From JBHOQX01 sp042408595 (lineage in GTDB: Bacteria; Chloroflexota; Chloroflexia; Chloroflexales; Roseiflexaceae): a stretch of 64,000 nt of DNA. The notes beneath the pieces were generated by a model that was given only the letters and a program-made list of their open reading frames with translations, searched no databases and was not told where the DNA came from. The stretch is from contig JBHOQX010000100.1 of assembly GCA_042408595.1 (NCBI GenBank), positions 1-64,000 of the forward strand, written 5' to 3'. This document shows, in pieces, positions 1-8,798 of the stretch; within the stretch, counting starts at the first letter, position 1; every line of letters begins with the position of its first letter. Position numbers and translations under genes: made by a program.

Positions 1-660
1 GCGCTCCACGCCGCGCGCGGCGGGGCAGCCCCCCCAGGCGATAGGCCGCCACCGCCGCCGCCCCGGCCCGGCTCCGCCGCCCCGGCGCCGCCGACATTTC
101 CATCCAGCACGACGCCCGCGCCCAGCACGACACCCGCGCCCAGCGCGACGCCCGCGCCCAGCACGACGCCCGCGCCCAGCGCGACGCCCGCGCCCAGCGC
201 GACGCCCGCGCCCAGCGCGACGCCCGTGCCGACGGCCACACCGACGGCGACCCACACGGCGACGCCGCCGGCCAGCGCCACGCCTCGGCCCGTTCTGAAG
301 CGGATCGAGCCCACCGCCCGCGCCATGCTCGAGGCGACGGCGACGGCCATCCTGGCGACCGCTGCGGCGGCCCGACCCGATGCCCCGCTGCCGACCGACC
401 GCCCCCGCCTGAGCGACCTGCGCCAGACCGCCCTGCCGGACGCGACTCGCCCGCCGTTGCCGGACGGCCCGCCGCCCCCACCCTGGCCCACCGACCCGCC
501 CTGGCCGACCGGCGTGCCGTGGCCCAGCGCCGCACCAGCCCCGCCCGAGGCGACCGACGAGCCCGAGGATGACCCGGCGCCGACGGTCGAACCGGCCGCG
601 CCGCGCACGACGCCGCGCGATCGCCCGCGGCCCACCCGCGCACCACGCCTGCGACCATAG
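1..660 (+). CDS. Pro/Thr/Ala-rich protein, 3' part (start outside window)
   Basis: The frame is open from base 1 and stops with TAG at 658-660, so only the C-terminal 219 residues are visible. The protein is almost entirely Pro, Thr, Ala and Ser. It contains a run of six-residue TPAPSA-type repeats, then a TPTAT stretch, then a Pro/Asp-rich tail. No catalytic or binding motif is visible. Such low-complexity Pro/Thr segments are typical of linkers or stalks of exported proteins, but no signal peptide or membrane segment can be judged because the N-terminus is missing. A strong intrinsic terminator follows 14 bases after the stop, which supports a real gene end here. Function unknown. Confidence 0.6.
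   Translation, partial: ALHAARGGAAPPGDRPPPPPPRPGSAAPAPPTFPSSTTPAPSTTPAPSATPAPSTTPAPSATPAPSATPAPSATPVPTATPTATHTATPPASATPRPVLKRIEPTARAMLEATATAILATAAAARPDAPLPTDRPRLSDLRQTALPDATRPPLPDGPPPPPWPTDPPWPTGVPWPSAAPAPPEATDEPEDDPAPTVEPAAPRTTPRDRPRPTRAPRLRP
109..228 (+). repeat. 18-bp tandem repeat coding TPAPSA/TPAPST units
   Basis: About six and a half copies of an 18-base unit (ACGCCCGCGCCCAGCGCG with small changes) lie in frame in the Pro/Thr-rich gene. Variation is confined to A/G at the Ala/Thr codon and a few third positions. Copy number in such coding minisatellites often varies by slippage. Confidence 0.85.
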
Positions 661-673
661 CCCGGCGGCCCTG

Positions 674-729
674 TCTGGCGCCTTCCGCCGGGGAGCTAGC
701 GCATCCCTGGCGGAAGGCGCCAGATTTTT
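674..729 (+). terminator. Intrinsic terminator after the Pro-rich gene
   Basis: A 16-base arm TCTGGCGCCTTCCGCC pairs perfectly with GGCGGAAGGCGCCAGA across a short loop and is followed by TTTTT at 725-729. It lies just after the stop at 660 on the same strand. Confidence 0.85.
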
Positions 730-743
730 GGAGCACTAAAGCA

Positions 744-777
744 ACAGCCGGACGGGAGTCGCCTCCCGCCCGGCTGT
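744..777 (-). terminator. Hairpin terminator for the S8 protease gene
   Basis: A 15-base arm pairs with one mismatch around a 4-base loop (ACAGCCGG, CGGGAG and their complements). It lies 25 bases beyond the stop codon of the minus-strand protease. On that strand it is followed by TGCTTTAG, a poor U-tract, so termination efficiency is uncertain. Confidence 0.6.
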
Positions 778-802
778 GATGTCACACGCCCGCGGCGACC
801 CG

Positions 803-3800
803 CTACGGCAGCGTGACACTATCCGACTCTCGGCCTACCGGCGCGTCGCGGTACATGAAGAGCAGCCCCGTCTGCGACGGCGTGGCCGCCGCGCCGCCGG
901 TCGGCTTGTTGTACGGCAACGTATAGGAGCCGTTGGTCGGCACCTGGAACGCCGTCGTCACCGGCTGGTACTTCGGCAGGCCGGTGGTATACGTGTGATA
1001 CGTGCCGCAGTTAAACGGCGAGCAGTCCCACAGGCTCCCGGTGAAGTAGGCATCGAACGCCAGCACGAAGAACTTGAACGGCTTGTTGCTGGTCACATCG
1101 ATCGCCGCCGCCGGCACCGGCAGGATCCAGTTCGCCGAATTGAAATCGGTGAAGCTGTAGAAGTACGGGCGTGTCGGCCGCGTGCCGTTCGCGGGATTGA
1201 TGTCCACAACGAACACCGCATTGCGGCCGTCGGCACCGTTGAGCGTGCGGTCGGCGTTGAACACCACGTAATCGTCCACGCCATCGCCGTTCGAGTCGAT
1301 GTAGATATCGAACTCGACCGGGTAGTTATGCGAGGCGCGCGGCTGCTTGACGGTCGGGCTGAGGCCGTCGTAGACCGTCAGGCCGAAATCGATCACCTGG
1401 TCGTTGATCGCGCCGGACGGTGCGGCCGGCAGCCCCAGCGCCGCGTTCAAGCCCGGCACCGTATAGGCCCGCGCACCCACTTCGTGGATGTCGATCGCCG
1501 TCTGGTTGATGCCGGGGAGGATGCCGGGCACGTAGTCGGCGTTCACGCAGTTGCCGCCGCCATCCACGATCTCGCAGTTGTTCGGGCTGATCTCGAACAA
1601 GGCGAACACATCCGTGTCCCCCGGCTTGAACTTCGCCGGGTTGCGCAGTTTGACCGAGGATGCGGTCGCGCTCTGCACGTAGGTCTCCGCCGCCTTCTTC
1701 GGCAGCACCTGCCACGGCATCCGCACCGTGTTGTTGGCGCCGCCGTCGATCTTGAGGAAGCCGTCGTACTCGAAGATCGTCAGCGTCGGGCAGCCGGACT
1801 GCGGGTTCGGGTCGCTGCAATAGATGTTCGTACCGCTCGCGCCGAACTGCCCGGCGTCAAGCGTCCAGTCGCGCAGCCCCTTGGCGTTCACCGTCAGCGT
1901 CACATCCACCAGCCCGGCGAACTTGGCCGGCACGGTGATCGTGGACGGCGAGACGCTCAACGAGACACCCTTGCTCTTGTCATCGTTGTAGCGGAAGGAT
2001 GTGCTCAGCTTGTAGGTCTTAGCAGTGTCGTTGAAGTTTGCGATGAAGACCTTGCGCGTCTCGGTGCTTGTGGCGCTCACGCCGTCGTAGCCGAACGACA
2101 GGCTGCCGCTGGCGGAGTTCCAGGCGGTGAAGAAGCCGTTGCCGTACGGGTACGACACCAGGCAGTCGAACGAACCGTTGTAGAACTCCGGCAGGATCAG
2201 GTGCGTCAGCGCGTTGGTCGGCGGCGTGGTGACCGTGCACGGCGGGTTCGGGTTCTCCGGCGAGCCGAACAGATACGCGTAGAGATCCGTCACGTCCAGC
2301 GCCGTCGTCATCGTCTGATAGGCGTTCAGCACGTCCACTCGGCCCGCGCCCTGGAGCGTGATCGGCGCCAGGAAGCCCGAGCCGCCGTTCGCCGCGCTCC
2401 CGCCGATGTAGGTGTTCGGGTTGGCGGTGTTCATCAGCATGGCCTTGACCAGACTGGTGACCGACAGACCCGGGATGACCACGCCGGGGTTGCCGTCGCG
2501 CAGGATGCCGCGCTCCTCGAGCGCCTGCACCAGCAGCGCTGCCGAGCCGGCCACCATCGGCGCCGCGCCCGATGTCCCGCCGAAGGCCGTCTTGCCCGTG
2601 CCGGTGCCGACTTCCGCCGAGACGCTTGCGCCCGGCGCGGCGATGTCCGGCTTGACGTCGCCGTCCGCGATCCGCGGCCCGCGGCTCGACGATGCGACGA
2701 TATCGTCCTGCAGCGCGATGAAGCTGTTCGGCGCGATCGACGCCACCTGCCCGAGTTTGGTCTTGAGCGTCGCGCCATCGTTTTGCGTGATCGTCAACGT
2801 CGGGACGGTGACCGTACCGCCGCCGTAGCTGAAGACCGGCGGGGTGTTCGAGAAGGTGTTGTTGGCGACGATCACGAACGCCGCGCCCGCCGCGCTGCCG
2901 TTCGCGCCCTTGATGCTGACCGCGCACGTGCCGCGATCCACTAGCAGGACCTTGCCGATGAGCGAGCCGGCCGGGTACGGCGAGCAGCCGAGCAGATTGC
3001 CACCCGCGCCATTGCCGTACTGTAGCACGCCGCTGGCCGGCGCGGTGATCGCGGGGGCCCAGGGCTGCGCCACGCCGCCGACGCTGGTGCTGCCGACGGT
3101 GATCTTGTACAGCCTGTCCGACGGCACCGTGCTCTGCGCCACGCTGATCGCGCCCTCGGCAGACGACGGCGAGCCGACGATGTAGGGGCGGTCGCCGCTG
3201 TTGCCGGCCGAGACCACCACGACCGAGCCGTAGTAGCTAGCGATATTCGCGAACAAGGTCAGGTCGTCTTCCGGCTGGCCGTACGGCGAGCCGAGCGACA
3301 TGTTGATCACATCCGCCGGGTCGAAGGTCGTGCAGTTATCGTCGGTCTCCGGGTCGCACGCGCCGTAGTCCGAGTCGTCCAGGTCGAGCGCGTCGTCCAC
3401 CGCCAGCAGCAGCGCCAGGCCGTTGCAGGAGGACGAGACCGCCGAGCATGCCTTGAACGCCCAGATGTTGACGCTCGGGGCCACGCCCTGGTCGCCCGCG
3501 CCTGGGGATGTCTCAAGGCCGCCGATGATGTCGGCGACGTGCGTGCCGTGGCCCTCGAAGTCGATCGGGTTCGGGTCCGGTGTGATATCGTCGCTATAGA
3601 CCGGCCACTGCTCGCCGACCCAGTCGTAGCCGCCCTTGACCTTGGGCGCGTTCGGGCCGAACAGCGAGGGATCGGCCGGGGCCGCCGCCGCCGCCAGGCA
3701 GGCCGGGTTGGTCGGGTCGGGCGTGATCGCCGGGTTGCCGCAGTACGCCTGGGCGTAGGCCGCCGTCGTGCCGGGGCCGCCCAGCTTCTTATGGGTGTAG

Positions 3801-4384
3801 TCGATGCCCGAGTCGATCACCGCGACATCGATCCCCTGGCCGCCCAGCAGGTCGGTGTGCTTGCCGGTGACGCCAAGCTGCTGAAGCGCCGTCGCGCCGA
3901 TCCAGGGCACTGTCTCGGTCAGATCGAGCTTGTAATCGGCGATCCCATGCACGCCGATCACGCTGCTCATGGCGCGGATGTCCTTGACCTTGCTGGCGTC
4001 GATCCGTACCGCCAGCCCAGAGGACGCATGGGCGAAGCGGCCGATGATCTTACCGCCGAGCGCTTGGATCTGCGGAATGAGCTTATCCTGCTCGGCGCGG
4101 ATCTCGCGCAGATAATCGCGGCGCTGCTGCTGCGTCCACCCGCGTGCGACCATCGCGAGCGGCGCCTTGTTGATCCAGACGACGACATTCACCGGGCCGG
4201 TCTTCCGGCTGCCCGGCTTCTGGTCCCACGTCTGCGCCGCCGAGTTCTCGACCAACGCGGTGTAGGACGGGATAGCCAGGTTAGTATCGGCGGAGGCTGG
4301 CGTCGTCCGCGTGAGCCCGGCGAAGGCGGAGATACACAGCGCGGCGCCCACCAGCCCGCTGATCAGTTTGTGGCGTGAAATCAC
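803..4384 (-). CDS. Secreted subtilisin-like S8 protease with PA domain
   Basis: 1193-residue exported serine protease. Residues 1-33 form a signal peptide ending SAFAGLTRTTPASA. Residues ~65-150 resemble an I9 propeptide (VNVVVWINKAPLAMVARG). The catalytic triad is Asp191 (VAVIDSGIDYTH), His279 (EGHGTHVADIIGG) and Ser605 (GGTSGAAPMVAGS), with the oxyanion Asn at ~395 (SAGNSG). A protease-associated insert lies at ~440-550 between His and Ser. The arrangement is that of Vpr/C5a-peptidase-like subtilases. About 500 residues of beta-rich C-terminus follow, probably Fn3-like. The start is GTG at 4384, chosen because GGGGAGG lies five bases upstream. A -35/-10 pair lies about 250 bases upstream. 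It is likely a nutrient-scavenging or surface-processing protease; substrate unknown. Confidence 0.93.
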   Translation of the reverse strand: MISRHKLISGLVGAALCISAFAGLTRTTPASADTNLAIPSYTALVENSAAQTWDQKPGSRKTGPVNVVVWINKAPLAMVARGWTQQQRRDYLREIRAEQDKLIPQIQALGGKIIGRFAHASSGLAVRIDASKVKDIRAMSSVIGVHGIADYKLDLTETVPWIGATALQQLGVTGKHTDLLGGQGIDVAVIDSGIDYTHKKLGGPGTTAAYAQAYCGNPAITPDPTNPACLAAAAAPADPSLFGPNAPKVKGGYDWVGEQWPVYSDDITPDPNPIDFEGHGTHVADIIGGLETSPGAGDQGVAPSVNIWAFKACSAVSSSCNGLALLLAVDDALDLDDSDYGACDPETDDNCTTFDPADVINMSLGSPYGQPEDDLTLFANIASYYGSVVVVSAGNSGDRPYIVGSPSSAEGAISVAQSTVPSDRLYKITVGSTSVGGVAQPWAPAITAPASGVLQYGNGAGGNLLGCSPYPAGSLIGKVLLVDRGTCAVSIKGANGSAAGAAFVIVANNTFSNTPPVFSYGGGTVTVPTLTITQNDGATLKTKLGQVASIAPNSFIALQDDIVASSSRGPRIADGDVKPDIAAPGASVSAEVGTGTGKTAFGGTSGAAPMVAGSAALLVQALEERGILRDGNPGVVIPGLSVTSLVKAMLMNTANPNTYIGGSAANGGSGFLAPITLQGAGRVDVLNAYQTMTTALDVTDLYAYLFGSPENPNPPCTVTTPPTNALTHLILPEFYNGSFDCLVSYPYGNGFFTAWNSASGSLSFGYDGVSATSTETRKVFIANFNDTAKTYKLSTSFRYNDDKSKGVSLSVSPSTITVPAKFAGLVDVTLTVNAKGLRDWTLDAGQFGASGTNIYCSDPNPQSGCPTLTIFEYDGFLKIDGGANNTVRMPWQVLPKKAAETYVQSATASSVKLRNPAKFKPGDTDVFALFEISPNNCEIVDGGGNCVNADYVPGILPGINQTAIDIHEVGARAYTVPGLNAALGLPAAPSGAINDQVIDFGLTVYDGLSPTVKQPRASHNYPVEFDIYIDSNGDGVDDYVVFNADRTLNGADGRNAVFVVDINPANGTRPTRPYFYSFTDFNSANWILPVPAAAIDVTSNKPFKFFVLAFDAYFTGSLWDCSPFNCGTYHTYTTGLPKYQPVTTAFQVPTNGSYTLPYNKPTGGAAATPSQTGLLFMYRDAPVGRESDSVTLP

Positions 4385-4612
4385 AAATCCTCCCCTTGTA
4401 CGACAATGTATGGGTCACTCGTGCGCGGGATGTCATCGGCGATGTTCGGCGGGTTGCCACCTCCTTGCTAGATTGCAATGGCACGGAACGACAGCGCACC
4501 GCGTGGCCGGCAAGCCGGCCGTATGCGCAAGCCTGGCGCATATCCAATCGAACCAGCTCAGAGGCCAGCCTGGCACGCAAGTTTCAGTATGAGGCAACTG
4601 GTGCGGGAGGCG

Positions 4613-4628
4613 CGCCGCACGTGCGGCG
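4613..4628. promoter_or_regulatory. 16-bp perfect palindrome, candidate operator
   Basis: CGCCGCACGTGCGGCG reads identically on both strands. It would sit at about +5 to +20 of the transcript predicted from the adjacent minus-strand promoter, a position where a dimeric repressor could block the protease gene. No regulator is identified. Confidence 0.4.
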
Positions 4629-4639
4629 TTCCTGCGTTG

Positions 4640-4668
4640 AGGATACGCCGTTCGTGTGGCTGAGTCAA
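4640..4668 (-). promoter_or_regulatory. Promoter for the S8 protease gene
   Basis: On the minus strand TTGACT (4663-4668) and TATCCT (4640-4645) are separated by exactly 17 bases. This is a good sigma-70-type match, pointing towards the GTG start at 4384. Confidence 0.55.
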
Positions 4669-4822
4669 TGACAGTTAGTTCACCACACAAACCAGAGCGG
4701 GCGAGCGGAAGGTCTGAAGAAGCGAGAAATACGGCGTAGGAAAGCGATGGGCCGCACAAAAGCGCCGGAACGGCGTTGGCGGCCCGACTTCACAGATTTT
4801 TCACGTTTTGGTCAGGCGGCTA

Positions 4823-6199
4823 TCAGCCGGGCGCGGCGGCCGGGGCCTGCTCGCCGGCCGGGGCGGGCGCCCGCAGCAGTAGCAGCGATCCGGCCGTGCC
4901 GGCGATGATCGAGGCCAGCACGATACCGAGCTTGGCGCCGGTCAGTTGCGCCCCCCCGGGAAAGGCCAGCGCCGCGATAAACAGCGACATCGTGAAGCCG
5001 ATGCCGGCCAGGAACCCGACCCCGACCATATGCGGCCACGTCACGCCGTTCGGCAGCGCCGAGAGCCTCGTCCGCACCAGGAGCATGGTCGCCAGCAGCA
5101 ACCCGACCGGCTTGCCGAGCACCAGGCCCAACACGACCCCCAGGATCACCGGCAGGCTCTCGGCGGACAAACGGATGTCGGCAAGGCTGATCCCGGCGTT
5201 CGCCAGCGCGAAGACCGGCATGATCAGGAACGACACCCACGGATGGAGCGAATGCTCAAGTTTCTGCAGCGGAGCCTGCACCTGCTCGCAGGCATCCTCT
5301 AGTGCGATCACTGTGCTCTGTTGTACCTCATCGGTGAGCATGCGCGTCGGCTGGAGATCGCTCTGCTCGAACTGCTGGAGCAGCCCGCGCGCCCGCGCCA
5401 GGAAGCTCGCCGGGTCGATCCGGTTCCGTCCGGGGATGGTGAAGGCGATCAGCACACCGGCGATCGTCGCATGGACGCCCGATTTGAGAAAGGCCACCCA
5501 GACGACCAGGCCAAGAGCGATGTAGAACAGAATGCGGCGCACCCCGAGCGCGTTCGCTAGCATCATCAGCGCCAGCACCCCGAGGCCGGCCAGCAGCGCG
5601 CTGGTGTTCAGGTCCGCCGTGTAAAACAGCGCGATCACCAGCACCGCCAGCAGGTCGTCTACGATAGCAACGGCGGTCAGAAAAACCTTCAGCCCGAACG
5701 GAATGCGGTCGCCGAGCAGCGCCAGCACGCCGAGCGCGAAGGCGATGTCGGTGGCCATCGGCACGCCCCAGCCCCGCAGGCCCGGCCCGCCCGCGTTGAA
5801 CCCCAGGTAGATCAGCGCTGGCACGACCGCACCGCCGACCGCGGCGATCATCGGCAGCAGCGCCGCGCGGATGTCCGACAGTTCGCCGACCAGCATCTCG
5901 CGCTTGATCTCCAGGCCGACATACAGGAAGAAGATCGCCATCAGGCCGTCGTTGATCCAGTGCAGCACGCTCTCGTCAAGCGTGATGAACCCCAACGACA
6001 GCATCAGGTGAGTGCCAAGCACCTGGTTGTAGAGCGGCGCCAGCCCGGTATTCGCCAGGATCATGGCGATCACCGTGGCGGCGATCAGCAGAATGCCGGT
6101 TGAGGCGGACGTGCTGAGAAAATCCTGCATCGGGCTCAGCACCCGCTCGATCGGCGTGCGTGGGCCGGGGGGGTGGAGTCGCGGTGTCGCGTGCGCCAT
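4823..6199 (-). CDS. nhaA: Na+/H+ antiporter NhaA
   Basis: 458-residue inner-membrane antiporter exchanging internal Na+ for external H+. Hydrophobic helices fill residues ~25-440. The ion-binding Asp pair of the family is seen in AIVDDLLAVLVIALFYT, and family segments include GLEIKREML and GVPMATDIAFALGVLALLGDR. It is longer than E. coli NhaA (388 residues) because of a hydrophilic N-terminus, an insertion of roughly 50 residues rich in Gln and charged residues (FLARARGLLQQFEQSDLQ), and an Ala/Pro tail. The ATG at 6199 is preferred to one 12 codons upstream because AAAGG lies 8 bases before it. It follows leuB on the same strand but has its own extended -10 element. Confidence 0.95.
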   Translation of the reverse strand: MAHATPRLHPPGPRTPIERVLSPMQDFLSTSASTGILLIAATVIAMILANTGLAPLYNQVLGTHLMLSLGFITLDESVLHWINDGLMAIFFLYVGLEIKREMLVGELSDIRAALLPMIAAVGGAVVPALIYLGFNAGGPGLRGWGVPMATDIAFALGVLALLGDRIPFGLKVFLTAVAIVDDLLAVLVIALFYTADLNTSALLAGLGVLALMMLANALGVRRILFYIALGLVVWVAFLKSGVHATIAGVLIAFTIPGRNRIDPASFLARARGLLQQFEQSDLQPTRMLTDEVQQSTVIALEDACEQVQAPLQKLEHSLHPWVSFLIMPVFALANAGISLADIRLSAESLPVILGVVLGLVLGKPVGLLLATMLLVRTRLSALPNGVTWPHMVGVGFLAGIGFTMSLFIAALAFPGGAQLTGAKLGIVLASIIAGTAGSLLLLRAPAPAGEQAPAAAPG

Positions 6200-6253
6200 G
6201 CTCGCACCTTTCTGATGAGCCACAGGGAACACAGAGAGGACAGCGTCAGCGGT

Positions 6254-6262
6254 AGTATACCA
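6254..6262 (-). promoter_or_regulatory. Extended -10 element upstream of nhaA
   Basis: The minus strand reads TGGTATACT, an extended -10 (TGnTATAAT-like), about 55 bases upstream of the nhaA start. No good -35 was found at 17 bases, as is usual for extended -10 promoters. Confidence 0.4.
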
Positions 6263-6327
6263 TCAGGCAAAGCAATGGCGCAGGCAGAAACGCCCCGCCG
6301 GCGCCACCCCGCCACATGGGTATCCGG

Positions 6328-7515
<1,188 letters not shown>

Positions 7516-7524
7516 GAGGACACC

Positions 7525-7992
7525 TTACTTCTTATGCTGGCTCCGCATAAAGAAGGTGATTGCGGCTATCACGAGTGCGATGACCACCCCTGGAACCAGT
7601 AAATCTTCAGACCGCGGCGCCTCGATCACACTGCCAAGGAACAACACCGCCAGCGCCACAACGATCACGCCAAGCAGCTTCTCCTTTAAATCATCCAGTG
7701 TATGGATCTCGATCCAGCTTGGCATCTTGACACTATCATCAATAAACAAAGCATACAGGCCAACAGCAACGATATATAGCACTTTTGCCACCCGAAAGAT
7801 ATCAAAAATCGAGATCGCCGCGGCCAACAGCACTTTTCCGGATTTGCTGTTGATTCTCTGAGTAAATGCCTCAAAGATCACGCCAACTGTCTCGATTGCA
7901 CCATAGAGCAACAGCGCGACGGCCGCCGCCAGTATTGCGACAACCGCGATGGCGATCACATAGCGCGTGAGGCTGATCAGCCGATTGACCAT
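7525..7992 (-). CDS. UPF0114 (YqhA-like) membrane protein
   Basis: 155 residues with three or four predicted membrane helices (YVIAIAVVAILAAAVALLLY near the start, a middle helix, LLGVIVVALAVLFLGSVIE and a last helix before MRSQHKK). The segment ALFIDDSVKMPSWIEIHTL followed by DDLKEKLLGV matches the conserved core of the UPF0114/YqhA family as I know it. Function of the family is unknown. The start overlaps the end of leuD by 16 bases and leuB follows 9 bases later, so it is embedded in the leu operon. Its DNA is visibly richer in A+T than its neighbours (bases 7741-7800 are 40% G+C), which suggests later acquisition. No role in leucine synthesis is known. Confidence 0.82.
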   Translation of the reverse strand: MVNRLISLTRYVIAIAVVAILAAAVALLLYGAIETVGVIFEAFTQRINSKSGKVLLAAAISIFDIFRVAKVLYIVAVGLYALFIDDSVKMPSWIEIHTLDDLKEKLLGVIVVALAVLFLGSVIEAPRSEDLLVPGVVIALVIAAITFFMRSQHKK

Positions 7993-8600
7993 ACGCTCGC
8001 TGTGCTCACACGCTGCGGATGCGCCCGCTCATAGGCGCTGATCGCCGCGTCTTCGGCCAGGAGGAAGCCCATCTGATCCAGGCCGTTCAGCAGGCAGTGC
8101 TTCGCGAACGGCTCGATCGCGAAGGTGATCGCCCGGCCGCCCGGGAGCGCCACCGTCTGCTGCGCCAGGTCCACCGTCACTTCGGTCGCCGGATCTTCCT
8201 CGAACAGGCTGACGAGCTGGTAGTAGGTCTCCTGATCGATCACGATCGGCAGCAGCCCGTTTTTCAGCGCATTGTTGCGAAAGATATCGGCGATCTCCGT
8301 GCTCATAACCGCGCGGAAGCCGTAGCCGATAAGCGCCCACGGCGCGTGCTCGCGCGACGAGCCACAGCCGAAATTATGGCCGGCGACGAGGATCTGTGCG
8401 CCCTGGACCGCAGGCCGGTTGAGCACAAAGTCCGGGTTCGGCGTGCCATCCGGGTTGTAGCGCCAGTCGGCGAAGAGCGCCGCGCCCAATCCCTGCTTGT
8501 CGGTCGTTTTCAGATAGCGCGCCGGAACGATCTGGTCGGTATCGATATTGTCGATCGGTAGCGCGGCGATCCGCGCAGTGAAGGTGGTGATTGGGTCCAT
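7977..8600 (-). CDS. leuD: 3-isopropylmalate dehydratase small subunit
   Basis: 207-residue swivel-domain subunit that with LeuC isomerises 2- to 3-isopropylmalate. Diagnostic segments are LPIDNIDTDQIVPARYLK near the N-terminus, GHNFGCGSSREHAPWAL, and SIFRNNALKNGLL-type sequence (ADIFRNNALKNGLLPIVI). The ATG at 8600 is chosen over upstream in-frame codons because it begins the family-typical N-terminus and has GGAG 7-8 bases before it. The last residues after YERAHPQ look non-homologous and overlap the start of the UPF0114 gene, implying translational coupling. It lies downstream of leuC, with a palindromic element in the 198-base gap. Confidence 0.94.
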   Translation of the reverse strand: MDPITTFTARIAALPIDNIDTDQIVPARYLKTTDKQGLGAALFADWRYNPDGTPNPDFVLNRPAVQGAQILVAGHNFGCGSSREHAPWALIGYGFRAVMSTEIADIFRNNALKNGLLPIVIDQETYYQLVSLFEEDPATEVTVDLAQQTVALPGGRAITFAIEPFAKHCLLNGLDQMGFLLAEDAAISAYERAHPQRVSTASVWSIG

Positions 8601-8683
8601 GGTTGCTCCGCATATTCGGTCGCCAGCACCGCACCAGGAGTTTCGCCTCTGAACCCCGCGCGACACAGCGATCGTCGTGAAAG

Positions 8684-8733
8684 GTCGTGCCGCCTTCAGG
8701 CGATCCGCGGACACCGCCTGAAGGCGGCACGAC
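8684..8733. repeat. 50-bp palindromic element, copy 1
   Basis: GTCGTGCCGCCTTCAGGCG pairs with its complement around a TCCGCGGA centre. A near-identical copy is at 63274-63323. In both, about 15-20 bases further on, a similar block ending in ATCNGATAGG follows, so the repeated unit may be about 80 bases. It lies in the leuC-leuD gap. Confidence 0.8.
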
Positions 8734-8798
8734 GTCCATCTGTACCAATCTGATAGGTTTGCTCTACGTGATCCTCTGCCGCTGTCCACCGTCCGCCA

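Larger units (their letters stand above)
4385..4822. other. Intergenic leader of the S8 protease, no gene seen
   Basis: 438 bases between the protease start and the nhaA end. It holds a minus-strand promoter (4640-4668), a 16-base perfect palindrome (4613-4628) and a ~250-base untranslated leader. Open frames here are short, lack ribosome sites and have no recognisable content. Confidence 0.6.

Noticed and set aside
776..2944. 722-codon open frame on the plus strand opposite the S8 protease
   Set aside because: Arg/His/Val-rich shadow frame produced by high G+C codon bias; no ribosome site, no family motifs, and the minus-strand protease is unambiguous.
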